Part shown: in pieces, positions 17,141 through 25,553 of the stretch
How the letters are laid out: each line of letters opens with the position of its first letter
Position numbering within the stretch: position 1 is the stretch's first letter
Source: Paenibacillus terricola
Lineage (GTDB): Bacteria; Bacillota; Bacilli; Paenibacillales; Paenibacillaceae
DNA: 64,000 nt
Assembly: GCF_014779765.1 (NCBI RefSeq)
Contig: NZ_JACXZA010000003.1
Span: 124,001 to 188,000, forward strand
Reading direction: 5' to 3'
The notes under the pieces: model-generated
What the model was told of the DNA's origin: nothing
Database searches by the model: none
The model's input: only the letters and a program-made list of their open reading frames with translations
Program-made: the position numbers and the translations under genes

Positions 17141-17974
17141 CTATAGATTCTCTTCAGCGATAAATTCGAAATTCGACAACGTAAATTGCCCATCGTGATA
17201 TGAAACATCAGCATTCAAATCACCAAAGTACTGCGGCGATGCAATCTTCTCGAATAAGAACGGAACACCAAACCTCGCCTTAATATCGTTATTGTCATCG
17301 AAGCTAAATCCAACTACATCCCGAATTCCTAATTGTTTCCTAACCGCTCCAAACTCATCATGATCATAATATTTCTTCATAATAACTTCTGTTTTCTTAG
17401 AACCGACCTTCACTTCTGCTATCAGCTCTTCCGCTTCTTTGATTGGTTTGAAAGAGATGGCGGGATTCACCTGATCCAAGTAGTCATTCTCCATGAATTG
17501 ACGGTCCTGCAGCTTCGGATCTTCCTCCATCTCGATCATATGCAGCTCTTCTAGAGAAACGCCAGTACCAGATCCAACATATAGAATGACGGCGAGTTCA
17601 TTATGGCCATCGCCATCGTAGTCTTTCACAGCTAATCTAGGTTCAATTCCTCTGGGCGTATTATAGATCCAATCATATTGTTGAACGAGGTCCCCGACAC
17701 GAAGCTCAACCCCGTTATCGAGGCCATACATATAGATGTTACGCTCCGGAATAGAGGCGATCACCTTCGATTCCGGATCACCTGGCGCTGTACTGTCCTT
17801 CACAGTCGATGAATCAGAAGATCCTGTGGAGCTGTCTACTTGTTCAGTCTGCGGCTTCATATCCTGCGTTTTGGATGTTTCATTCTTGACGCCACAGGAG
17901 GACAATAAGAGGCTGACTGCCATACATGATGCGATTAGAAAAGAATAACGTTTGCGGTATGAGGATACTTGCAA
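17141..17974 (-). CDS. Hypothetical lipoprotein
   Basis: A 277-residue secreted protein I do not recognise. It begins at a TTG behind GAGAGGGG and has a clear lipoprotein signal (hydrophobic run, then L-L-S-S-C at about residue 27). A Ser/Thr/Asp-rich linker follows to about residue 70. The folded part contains V-K-D-Y-D-G-D-G-H-N-E-L-A-V, an acidic D-x-D-x-D loop like those of FG-GAP/EF-hand-type calcium sites in surface proteins. It is monocistronic between the tetR gene and a VOC-family gene. Confidence 0.65.
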   Translation of the reverse strand: MQVSSYRKRYSFLIASCMAVSLLLSSCGVKNETSKTQDMKPQTEQVDSSTGSSDSSTVKDSTAPGDPESKVIASIPERNIYMYGLDNGVELRVGDLVQQYDWIYNTPRGIEPRLAVKDYDGDGHNELAVILYVGSGTGVSLEELHMIEMEEDPKLQDRQFMENDYLDQVNPAISFKPIKEAEELIAEVKVGSKKTEVIMKKYYDHDEFGAVRKQLGIRDVVGFSFDDNNDIKARFGVPFLFEKIASPQYFGDLNADVSYHDGQFTLSNFEFIAEENL

Positions 17975-18085
17975 GTGAAATGCCCCTCTCTGACGAACTC
18001 TGTCAATATTCTTCTATACCGACGTTATTTCGGGAAAAATGTTGCAGCAATAACCTACTTTAATGCGCTTGTTTTCACTGTCTAT

Positions 18086-18124
18086 TTCAAACAAATAAAG
18101 CTCAACGCCATTCGCGTTGAGCTT
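18086..18124 (-). terminator. Terminator of the VOC-family gene
   Basis: Perfect 11-bp stem AAGCTCAACGC/GCGTTGAGCTT, followed on the minus strand by TTATTTGTTT. Confidence 0.65.
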
Positions 18125-18145
18125 CGATCTGATTAATTCAACCCA

Positions 18146-18556
18146 TTACGACTGTGGCTGCTGCGCCTCCGTGCTGATTTGCCATTTGATGCCAAACCTG
18201 TGCTCTAGACGTCCGAACAACGTGCCCCAGAACTGTTTCTCGAGCGCCATAATAACTCGGCCGCCTTCCGACAAATTCGCGAATGCACGCTGTGCTTCCT
18301 CATCCGTCTTGAATTCTAGATTCAAGTCATAACCGCTGCTGCGTCCTGGCGGCTCATGCATGGAATCTGCAATGAAGAAGTTAACGCCTGCAGCTGTAAA
18401 CGACATATGTATAATACGATCTTTAAGCGCTTCATCTGTTCCTGGCGCTTGTCCATACGTCATCTGGTCGTTAATCTGCCCGCCGAGCGCCTGCACGTAG
18501 AAACCAGCCTGCGTCCTGGCATCCTCTGAGTAAAAACACGGTGTCAGCTTCGCCAT
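18146..18556 (-). CDS. VOC (glyoxalase/PhnB-like) family protein
   Basis: A 136-residue protein with the two beta-alpha-beta-beta-beta units of the VOC fold: M-A-K-L-T-P-C-F-Y-S-E-D-A-R at the start, G-G-Q-I-N-D-Q-M-T-Y-G in the first unit, H-M-S-F-T-A-A-G-V-N-F-F-I-A-D-S in the middle, and W-G-T-L-F-G-R-L-E-H-R-F-G-I-K-W at the end. That final tryptophan-rich segment is typical of the PhnB/3-demethylubiquinone-methyltransferase-like subgroup, whose true activity is mostly unknown. The start is set at the ATG opening the conserved domain; a GTG 21 bases upstream is possible. It has its own terminator. Confidence 0.8.
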   Translation of the reverse strand: MAKLTPCFYSEDARTQAGFYVQALGGQINDQMTYGQAPGTDEALKDRIIHMSFTAAGVNFFIADSMHEPPGRSSGYDLNLEFKTDEEAQRAFANLSEGGRVIMALEKQFWGTLFGRLEHRFGIKWQISTEAQQPQS

Positions 18557-18624
18557 TTCGAATCCCGCTCCAATCACTTGGTCGGTTACACACTCATCAT
18601 AACAAAAGCAGGAATAAAGACAAA

Positions 18625-19215
18625 TTAAGAAGTTCTGCTTAAAACACGAATAAACTCATCGTTCGAAGGCTGTCTGCCATCGAAAAGCTCACGGAAATGT
18701 CCCCGATTACAACCAACTTCAATGGCATGTCGTATAGCTCGCTCAATTCGGCTTGGAGTCGTTTTATACCGAGGGGCGAGAAGGACACTTATTTGTCTCA
18801 TCGTTAAAGAAGGATCTTCTTGATACAGTTGAATCGCTGTATTGATGTAAGCAAATCCTTTTATATGAGAAGGGATTCCGAGTTGTGCAATTCGTTGTGC
18901 AATCGCTCCGCTTACCTGATATTGTGGCTGCTTGTCGCGCGGTGCGTTTCGTTCCCTTACCGGGTTCTGAGTTTCGACATAGGTGCTCATTCCTTTACTT
19001 AGCGTTGACGGTATCGCCTGCTGTGCGCCCATCAACACCATTTGACGCAGCTGCTGCAGCTCAAGCAGCATGAATTGCTCACGGTTATGAAACTCTTGGC
19101 GCATCGTCTGCATAAGATCGGTAAGTGAATCTATTTTGTTATGCAGCGATTGAATGTTTTGATTCATTTGCTCCATTTCTTCTACTGATTTGGGATCATC
19201 TTTTTTGAAAATCAT
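18625..19215 (-). CDS. Receiver-less Spo0A-like DNA-binding protein with coiled coil
   Basis: 196 residues starting behind GAGAGGT. Residues of about 10-65 are a heptad-rich coiled coil (E-M-E-Q-M-N-Q-N-I-Q-S-L). Residues of about 100-190 match the C-terminal effector domain of Spo0A: G-I-P-S-H-I-K-G-F-A-Y, a central R-Y-K-T-T-P-S-R-I-E-R-A-I-R-H-A-I-E-V recognition region that is almost identical to Spo0A, and P-S-N-D-E-F-I near the end. The phospho-receiver domain of Spo0A is absent. It could bind 0A boxes (TTTGTCRAA) as a constitutive dimer or antagonise Spo0A at them; this is inference. No kinase or phosphorelay partner lies beside it. Confidence 0.85.
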   Translation of the reverse strand: MIFKKDDPKSVEEMEQMNQNIQSLHNKIDSLTDLMQTMRQEFHNREQFMLLELQQLRQMVLMGAQQAIPSTLSKGMSTYVETQNPVRERNAPRDKQPQYQVSGAIAQRIAQLGIPSHIKGFAYINTAIQLYQEDPSLTMRQISVLLAPRYKTTPSRIERAIRHAIEVGCNRGHFRELFDGRQPSNDEFIRVLSRTS

Positions 19216-19471
19216 CGTTATTACCTCTCATCGTTGTAAAATTCACCCTATTACGTGATAAATCTATTGTATTGGAATTATTTCTCACCTTCAATATTAA
19301 TTGTCGTCAATAGTTAAGATGCGGCGCGTTCGTATCCAATCCCTTTACAACCGCACCTTCAATTCAACAATAATCTCCAAAATGGTATAGTTGTCCCGAG
19401 CAAATGCACCTCCTGCTACATATGATAGATTAGAAAAACAAACCACTCCTCCTACAAGGAGGTGATGCATA

Positions 19472-19759
19472 ATGACAATGCTGCTCACAGGCTGGATGCT
19501 GTATACGCTCTGGATCGTACTTGGTTTCATGGCTCTCGATTTCCTCGTCGGTCTCTATCATGCGCTTCGCACGAAAGATTTTACGCCGTCGCTAATCCTT
19601 AGCTACCTGCAAGATACGCTCTACTACGTATTCCCGCTGTTGCTGCTTGCAGGCATCTCTGCACTCGACTCGACAGGCTGGATCGTACTGACAGGCTACT
19701 ATGTAGGTGCCTTCGGAATCGCACTCAAATATTTGTTATCGCTCAAAAGCAAATTGTAA
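19472..19759 (+). CDS. Small integral membrane protein, about three helices
   Basis: A 95-residue hydrophobic protein with a very strong ribosome site (AAGGAGGTGAT). Three membrane segments are visible (about 5-28, 42-62, 68-90), with charged turns H-A-L-R-T-K-D-F and a basic tail K-S-K-L. The size and layout resemble holins and holin-like proteins, but no endolysin gene is adjacent, so I do not claim that function. It has its own strong terminator and is transcribed alone. Confidence 0.65.
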   Translation: MTMLLTGWMLYTLWIVLGFMALDFLVGLYHALRTKDFTPSLILSYLQDTLYYVFPLLLLAGISALDSTGWIVLTGYYVGAFGIALKYLLSLKSKL

Positions 19760-19773
19760 GCGCCTTCGTCAAC

Positions 19774-19800
19774 AGCTCTAGGTGTGCCTAGGGCTTTTTT
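19774..19800 (+). terminator. Terminator of the small membrane protein gene
   Basis: AGCTCTAGG-TGTG-CCTAGGGCT followed by a T6 run. Confidence 0.85.
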
Positions 19801-19817
19801 GTTGTGTTTTATTATAG

Positions 19818-19843
19818 AAAAAACCACGCCCGAGGACGTGGTT
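19818..19843 (-). terminator. Terminator of the gene at 19882-20505
   Basis: AACCACG/CGTGGTT stem followed on the minus strand by TTTTTT. Confidence 0.8.
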
Positions 19844-19881
19844 AGCTTACATCGTATCGTTTGCGATGATAAGTAATGATG

Positions 19882-20505
19882 TTACTGAAGGCCGTGTTCT
19901 TCACGAATATTGTACAGACCTTGAATGAGCAGTTCCGCAGGATCGCGGTTCAGCAGCAGGTGCGTAACCAGCAGATGCAGCGGGAAAGCGCAAACATTAT
20001 TGCCTTCGACAATAGATGGGAATCCTGCTTCAAGGACCGGACCAAATTTGTCATGCAGCGCTAGGTCGACGTGTACAGGCTCTGGAGCGAATTCTTCGCG
20101 AATTAACGCTACGCATTGCGGTACGAGTACTTTGTCGACGATGAATTTGGCTTCGTCTTCGTTCCTCGGCGGGGTTGGAATTCCTCTTCCGCCCTCCTGC
20201 TTCATCAGCTCTACGAAGAAGGAAGCAAGCCATTCCGCCGGATCGTTGCCGGATTGGAATCGATTGACCAGCTCGCGCAGGAAGAAACCGCAGGAATAAA
20301 TTTGACCCGAATCGTTCTTCACGTGATAAATAAATACAGGACCGTACATCTCCTGTGTTACCACATTTCCATCCACTTCGTCGTAATGCATACGCAGTGC
20401 TACAAGGCAGTTATGATGAACAGCCTTGACCAGCTCAACCAACTGCGGATCAGGTTCAGCTGTTTGATTGCCTTTAAATTCTTCATTGGTCGTCTCGTTG
20501 TTCAT
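19882..20505 (-). CDS. Hypothetical protein with an upstream 0A box
   Basis: About 207 residues, soluble and acidic, not recognised. It seems to contain two related halves: each has a V-A-L-x-x-x-x followed by an F-G/Y-G-P-V segment and then an F-x-L-x-x-L-V helix with N-R-D/G-N-D-P-A-E, which suggests an internal duplication. The start is set at the ATG at 20505 with GGTGAT seven bases upstream; a GTG at 20517 is possible. A perfect Spo0A-type box lies 76 bp upstream. It has its own terminator. Confidence 0.6.
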   Translation of the reverse strand: MNNETTNEEFKGNQTAEPDPQLVELVKAVHHNCLVALRMHYDEVDGNVVTQEMYGPVFIYHVKNDSGQIYSCGFFLRELVNRFQSGNDPAEWLASFFVELMKQEGGRGIPTPPRNEDEAKFIVDKVLVPQCVALIREEFAPEPVHVDLALHDKFGPVLEAGFPSIVEGNNVCAFPLHLLVTHLLLNRDPAELLIQGLYNIREEHGLQ

Positions 20506-20517
20506 CCTTTTCATCAC

Positions 20518-21110
20518 CCGATTCCATCATATCACTCGATGGAACAAGCAGTCTAGTCAGAGTCTTATTTTCTCGTGCATTTCGACAAAGAAAATTCGTT
20601 CCATCCCACGATATTTCGGCAAAATCTGGCCTAATCGCCGATCTTATCGGGCTGACCTGACGATATTGCGTCATTACGGGCAAATGCTGAACGTGACGAA
20701 CTCAGAGGGTGCTACAGTGCGACTAAATGCCGCATTTACTCCTCTAACGAACCTCGGTGACACTATTGTACGCTGCTTGGCCGTTTCCCCAAGCTAACGA
20801 ACTCAAATCATGCTATTCAGCTTGATCCACGCGTTCCAACGGCGTTTGGAAGTAAATAAGATGTATGGGGTTCGTCACATTCCCAACGTCTACACGTAAG
20901 CAGGATAAGGTCGCTGAGGTTCGTTAGAACACCGAAACTGCTGCTGTGTCCCAACAAATCATCCGAGCCTATTGCGCGACTTATAAAATCAAGATACACT
21001 ATGGGCAAACAAAACAGCATCACATTCGGTCGTGAAGCACACGCCGCTTCGATACTTCGTATCGGGGCGGCTTTTTTGCGTGCTATCGAGGACTAATAAG
21101 GAGGATCGTA
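20518..21110. other. Gene-free region with TAACGRAC-type repeats
   Basis: No convincing coding frame. It carries a 0A box near 20585 and scattered family-B repeat units such as CTAACGAACCTCGGTGACAC at 20744, CTAACGAACTC near 20794, and the inverted GTTCGTTAG near 20920. The same units form the tandem array on the other side of the next gene. Confidence 0.6.
20581..20589 (-). promoter_or_regulatory. Spo0A-type 0A box
   Basis: The minus strand reads TTTGTCGAA, an exact match to the Spo0A box TTTGTCRAA, 76 bp before the start codon at 20505. A Spo0A-domain protein is encoded 1.4 kb away. Confidence 0.5.
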
Positions 21111-21764
21111 ATGGGACGTTTCGAACTCAAGTATGAAGAGTGGCTATTGCAGCAAATTAATCAAGAGGTTAATCATCGCAGACGTGAGTTATTGGAGAAA
21201 GGTCTAGGCCATGGTACGGTCGAATTTTTGCGGCATATTTGGTTTCCCGCGGTAGGTAATTTCGATCACTTATACCCCGAATGGGAGGTTCGCGACTTCA
21301 ACAGCGGTTACCGCTATGTAGATCTGGCCTACATGCCTGGCGGCGGTGTTAAAGGAGGGTTCGAGATTCAAGGCTATGGCTCGCATGCTCGGGATCTCGA
21401 AGTGAAACGGTTTAAAGATTTGTGCTGGCGGCACAGCCTCTTGGCTCTCAATGAGTGGATCTTTCTCCCCGTTGCTTATCCGTCGATTAAAGAAGAACCT
21501 TGGCGCTGCCAACAGCTTGTGCTCGCTTTCGTCGGCAAGTTTGTATCAATGCACGTACCAGCTTATCTAAGTGCCTTCGAAGCCGAAGCCGTTCGATTTG
21601 CTCGGCGTTTATTGCGTCCCTTTGCGCCATCAGAGTTGGCGGGACATCTACGCGTGACAGACCGCCATGCGAGGCGAATCTTATACGCGTTAGTTGATTA
21701 CGATCAACTGGTCGTCGCAAGCGGGAAACAGCGGCACCGCACGTTTTCCTTAAGGCAGGATTAG
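21111..21764 (+). CDS. Nuclease-fold-like protein with C-terminal winged helix
   Basis: 217 residues, starting behind AAGGAGGATCGTA. The N-terminal two thirds contain Y-R-Y-V-D-L-A-Y and then G-G-F-E-I-Q-G-Y-G, spaced like the D...E-x-K/Q core of PD-(D/E)xK nucleases, followed by a conserved-looking H-A-R-D-L-E-V-K-R-F-K-D helix and an N-E-W-I-F-L-P strand. The C-terminal 60 residues (P-S-E-L-A-G-H-L-R-V-T-D-R-H-A-R-R-I-L) look like a winged-helix DNA-binding domain. The nuclease assignment is inference. The gene is flanked on both sides by family-B repeats (scattered before, 263-bp tandem array after), which hints at a link between protein and repeats. Confidence 0.6.
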   Translation: MGRFELKYEEWLLQQINQEVNHRRRELLEKGLGHGTVEFLRHIWFPAVGNFDHLYPEWEVRDFNSGYRYVDLAYMPGGGVKGGFEIQGYGSHARDLEVKRFKDLCWRHSLLALNEWIFLPVAYPSIKEEPWRCQQLVLAFVGKFVSMHVPAYLSAFEAEAVRFARRLLRPFAPSELAGHLRVTDRHARRILYALVDYDQLVVASGKQRHRTFSLRQD

Positions 21765-21807
21765 CTAAAAATGTCGGGTATCATTAGTTACTTAACAAAT
21801 GCTCCCC

Positions 21808-22528
21808 ACTAACGGACTATGGTGACTCTATTGGACGATATTTTACCACTTTTGCGCGCTTACGGACTAAGGTGACTCTATTCCACCTGTTTGTACCGCT
21901 TCAGTATCAGTTTGAGGTGATTAGGGTCAGTGTGGTCCGTTACCCGTCCATTTCGATCAATATGAAATATTAACGTCCGTTTAGTCCGTTAGCACGGCGG
22001 ATACGGAACTCTAACACCTTGAGTACACGATTCAGTCAAGCATCTACGATGCAAGACGATATCTCTCTCCACTAACGGACTAAGGCGACTCTATTGGACG
22101 ATATTTAACCACTTTTGCGCGCTTACGGACTAAGGTGACTCTATTCCACCTGTTTGTACCGCTTCAATATCACTTTGAGCTGATTAGGGTCAGTGTGGTC
22201 CGTTACCCGTCCATTTCGATCAATATGACATATTAACGTCCGTTTAGTCAGTTAGCACGGCGGATACGGAACTCTAACACCTTGAATACACGATTCAGTC
22301 AAGCATCTACGATGCAAGACGATATCTCTCCCCACTAACGGACTATGGTGACTCTATTGGACGATATTTAACCACTTTTGCGCGCTTACGGACTAAGGTG
22401 ACTCTATTCCACCTGTTTGTACCGCTTCAGTATCATTTTGAGGTGAATAAAGTCTGCGTGGTCCGTTACCCATTTATTTTGATCTATATGACTTATTAAA
22501 GTCCATGTAGTCCGTTAACACGGCTGCT
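21808..22528. repeat. Tandem 263-bp repeat, about 2.7 copies (family B)
   Basis: The sequence ACTAACGGAC recurs at 21808, 22071 and 22334, exactly 263 bp apart, and the copies between match at most positions; the third ends near 22528. Each unit has two direct sub-copies of ACGGACTAAGGTGACTCTAT 50 bp apart, and inverted GTCCGTTA copies near the far end. There is no coding frame. Related single units occur near 20744 and 47322. Confidence 0.9.
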
Positions 22529-22549
22529 TGAGTACAGATACTAGCCAAC

Positions 22550-22609
22550 AACAAACAAATCAAGCCGCTCCTGGCTTGCACGGATTCCGTGGCAAGGCCG
22601 AGAGCGGCT
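22550..22609 (-). terminator. Terminator of the chvE-mmsA-mmsB operon
   Basis: AGCCGCTC (22563-22570) pairs with GAGCGGCT (22602-22609) around an inner GCTTGCACGG/CCGTGGCAAG stem; on the minus strand GATTTGTTTGTTG follows. Confidence 0.55.
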
Positions 22610-22684
22610 CGCAGTGCGGCGAATTGACGCGTTGTGCGCTTCTTTACAAAGCGCGTGAAGCCTAACGCCAATGACTCCGCTTCC

Positions 22685-23929
22685 TTATCCTCTCTTCTTA
22701 CGCGTCATGACGTCGAAGATGACGGCTGCGGCGAGGACGCCGCCGCGGATCATGTATTGGTAGGAAATGCCGACTCCGAGCAGGTTCATGCCGCTCGTCA
22801 GCGATGCCATAACGATTGCGCCGATAATGGAGCCCGTTACTTTACCTACGCCGCCTGCTGCCGATACGCCGCCGACATAAGCAGCCGCGATCGCATCAAG
22901 CTCGAACAGCGTACCAGCCGTTGTGGATGCCGACTGAAGGCGCGAAGTATACAGGATGCCGCTGAGCGCGCTGAGCAGACCCATTGAGCCGAACACGATA
23001 TAGGTAATCTTCTTGACATTGATGCCGCTCAGATGAGCCGCTTCCGGATTGCTGCCGACCGCATAGATATGGCGGCCGAGCACCGTCTTCGTCGTCAAGA
23101 AGTGATAGATAAGCACGACGCCTAACACGATGATAACGGTCCACGAGAAGCCGTTGTAGCCGGACAGTTTCCACGTCACGTAAGCGATTATCGCCGATAC
23201 GAAGATAAGCTTAACCGTTAAGATTCCTTTGGAGACGACTTCGAAATTGTATTTCTGTTTGTTGGTACGATTCTTGAACTCAAAGTAAATGTACAACAAG
23301 ATAATGACAAGGCCGAGAATGAGCGAGAGCACCTTCAGGCCGCCCACTTCCGTAATTTCTGGAACGAAGCCGTTGCCGATAGCGTTAAAATGATCGCTCG
23401 TGACGTTGATCGTGCCCGTCTTCTCCGTCACTTGCAGCAGCGCGCCGCGGAAAATCAGCATGGCTGCGAGCGACGAGACGAAGGAAGGAATTCCGACCGA
23501 TGCGACGAGCACGCCATTGAACATCCCGATGACGATGCCAAGCACGAGAATGATCGGAATCGTAAGGTAGAAAGGAACTCCCGCCTGAGTCATAAGTATG
23601 GCGGCAATAGCGCCCATGAAGCCAGCCGCGAAGCCGACGGACAGGTCAATGTGCCGAATGACGATAACGAGCGTCATGCCGACCGCCAATACGGCTGTAT
23701 ATCCCGTTGCATCCAGTAGGTTGCTGATGTTACGGGAAGACATGAACAAGCCATCTGTCATGATGGAGAAAATGACAATGATAACGAACAGAGCGATATA
23801 CATGCCGTATTCGCGAATATTGACTTTGAGCAGCGTCCCCGCCTCACCCAGCAGAGTTGGTTTCGTTTCACCCGAGGACGGCCGGCGGTGGCCGGAAATC
23901 TTCGGCGCCTCTTTGACTACGTTGTTCAT
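22685..23929 (-). CDS. mmsB: Monosaccharide ABC transporter permease (MmsB/GguB/XylH type)
   Basis: A 414-residue CUT2-family permease with ten or so membrane helices. The marks are V-L-A-V-G-M-T-L-V-I-V-I-R-H-I-D-L-S-V-G near residue 90, the G-I-P-S-F-V-S-S-L-A segment, and the EAA-like loop G-G-V-S-A-A-G-G-V-G-K-V-T-G-S-I-I-G-A near residue 355. It starts behind AGGAGGAACAACG. It is the last gene of an operon with a two-domain ATPase and a ChvE-type binding protein, and it forms the membrane channel for uptake of arabinose, galactose, xylose or similar sugars. The sugar cannot be fixed from sequence. Confidence 0.88.
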   Translation of the reverse strand: MNNVVKEAPKISGHRRPSSGETKPTLLGEAGTLLKVNIREYGMYIALFVIIVIFSIMTDGLFMSSRNISNLLDATGYTAVLAVGMTLVIVIRHIDLSVGFAAGFMGAIAAILMTQAGVPFYLTIPIILVLGIVIGMFNGVLVASVGIPSFVSSLAAMLIFRGALLQVTEKTGTINVTSDHFNAIGNGFVPEITEVGGLKVLSLILGLVIILLYIYFEFKNRTNKQKYNFEVVSKGILTVKLIFVSAIIAYVTWKLSGYNGFSWTVIIVLGVVLIYHFLTTKTVLGRHIYAVGSNPEAAHLSGINVKKITYIVFGSMGLLSALSGILYTSRLQSASTTAGTLFELDAIAAAYVGGVSAAGGVGKVTGSIIGAIVMASLTSGMNLLGVGISYQYMIRGGVLAAAVIFDVMTRKKRG

Positions 23930-23940
23930 CGTTGTTCCTC

Positions 23941-25461
23941 CTATTGCGTAGCAAATTGCATAATTTTTTCCTGATCGGCTTCTTCAATGGACAATTCGCC
24001 TTTGATTCGGCCTTCGGCCATGACATACACGCGATCGCTCATGCCAAGCACCTCGCCAAGCTCCGACGAGATCATAATGATGCTCATGCCCTCGCTGATC
24101 AGCTTGTTCATGATCGTATAAATTTCAAATTTGGCCCCAACGTCGATACCGCGCGTAGGTTCGTCGAGTATTAGCAGCTTCGGCCCAACGAACAGCCATT
24201 TGCCAAGCGACACCTTCTGCTGGTTGCCGCCGCTCAGGTTTCCGACGATCTGCTCGATGGAAGGCGCCTTCACATACAACGAATCCTTGTAGGATTGAGC
24301 GACTCGAACTTCCTCGTTGCCGTTAATGACGCCCTTGGAGGCGACGCCGCGCAAGTTCGCTGCGGTAATGTTGTTCCGAATATCCTGGATCAGGAATAAG
24401 CCGTTGCCCTTGCGGTCCTCCGTTACATAAGCGATGCCTGCATTAATTGCGTCACTCGTATGCTTGAACGAGCCCGGCTTGCCGTTCAGCAGCATATCGC
24501 CCTGCAGCTTATAGGATCTCGGATTGCCGAATAGGCTAAGCGCAAGCTCCGTTCGTCCTGAGCCCATCAGGCCGGCGATGCCGACGATTTCACCTTTTTT
24601 CACATGTAAGTTAACGTCCTTCACGACATGTCTGCCCAACTGCGTGTCAAAGGCGGACCAATTCTTTACCTCGAGAATGTTGTCGCCGAACGATTTATTC
24701 GCTCTCTTCGGGTAAATATCTTCGATCTCGCGACCGACCATGTTTTTGATGATGACGTTTTCCTTAATTTCTCCCTTTGATGCGTCCAGCGTGCAAATCG
24801 CGCGTCCATCACGGAGAACTGTAGCCTTGTCCGCAACCGCAATAACTTCCTTCAGCTTGTGCGAGATCATGATGCATGTAATCCCCTGCTTCTTCAGCTC
24901 CCTCAGCAGATTGAGCAGATTCTCGCTGTCATTCTCATTCAAGGCTGCCGTCGGTTCGTCCAAGATAAGCAGCCTAATATTCTTGCTGAGTGCCTTGGCA
25001 ATCTCGACAAGCTGCTGCTTGCCTACGCCAAGATCTTTAATGAGCGTCTCCGGGTTCACGCTCAGCCCGACCTTAGCGAGCATTTCCTTCGCCTGCACGA
25101 TCGTCTTGTTCCAATTGATAATCGAACCGCGAGCTACTTCGTTGCCGGCAAAAATATTCTCGTACACGCTAAGGTCCGGAAACAGCGCCAGCTCCTGATA
25201 GATAATCCCGATGCCAGCTTGCACGCTGTCGGCGATTTTGCCGAACTTCTGCACCTTGCCGTCGAAGACGATATCGCCCGAATACGTGCCGTGCGGATAA
25301 ACGCCGCTGAGCACTTTCATCAATGTCGACTTGCCCGCTCCGTTCTCGCCGACCAGGAAGTGAATCTCACCCTTAGCCACTTTGAAGTTGACCTCGGTCA
25401 GCGCCTTGACGCCCGTAAATTCTTTGGAGATATTGTTCATCTCTAAAATGTAGTCGCTCAT
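23941..25461 (-). CDS. mmsA: Monosaccharide ABC transporter ATP-binding protein (MmsA/GguA/XylG type)
   Basis: 506 residues with two ABC cassettes. The first has G-E-N-G-A-G-K-S-T-L (Walker A, near residue 38), the signature D-L-G-V-G-K-Q-Q-L-V-E-I and L-I-L-D-E-P-T-A-A-L. The second has the degenerate P-loop G-L-M-G-S-G-R-T-E-L usual for this family, then N-L-S-G-G-N-Q-Q-K-V and L-I-L-D-E-P-T-R-G-I-D-V-G-A. I chose the ATG at 25461 with AAGGAG nine bases upstream; an earlier in-frame codon would add 21 unlikely residues. It powers the CUT2 transporter with its neighbours. Confidence 0.9.
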   Translation of the reverse strand: MSDYILEMNNISKEFTGVKALTEVNFKVAKGEIHFLVGENGAGKSTLMKVLSGVYPHGTYSGDIVFDGKVQKFGKIADSVQAGIGIIYQELALFPDLSVYENIFAGNEVARGSIINWNKTIVQAKEMLAKVGLSVNPETLIKDLGVGKQQLVEIAKALSKNIRLLILDEPTAALNENDSENLLNLLRELKKQGITCIMISHKLKEVIAVADKATVLRDGRAICTLDASKGEIKENVIIKNMVGREIEDIYPKRANKSFGDNILEVKNWSAFDTQLGRHVVKDVNLHVKKGEIVGIAGLMGSGRTELALSLFGNPRSYKLQGDMLLNGKPGSFKHTSDAINAGIAYVTEDRKGNGLFLIQDIRNNITAANLRGVASKGVINGNEEVRVAQSYKDSLYVKAPSIEQIVGNLSGGNQQKVSLGKWLFVGPKLLILDEPTRGIDVGAKFEIYTIMNKLISEGMSIIMISSELGEVLGMSDRVYVMAEGRIKGELSIEEADQEKIMQFATQ

Positions 25462-25498
25462 CGTTATGCACTCCTTAGCGAAACAACTCTTACATAAA

Positions 25499-25530
25499 GG
25501 AATAGTGATAGACGAATCTATCACTATTCC
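25499..25530 (-). other. Perfect 14-bp stem-loop between chvE and mmsA
   Basis: GGAATAGTGATAGA and TCTATCACTATTCC are perfectly complementary around a 4-base loop, just after the binding-protein stop and before the ATPase start. There is no long T-run. Such hairpins in transporter operons often stabilise the upstream binding-protein mRNA. Confidence 0.7.
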
Positions 25531-25553
25531 TTGCCAGTTTTTCTACATAATTC

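Noticed and set aside
19472-19759. Calling the small membrane protein a phage holin
   Set aside because: Size and topology fit, but no endolysin or other phage gene is nearby.
21808-22528. The tandem repeat as a possible CRISPR array
   Set aside because: The unit is 263 bp, spacers are absent, there are no cas genes, and the copies match along their full length.
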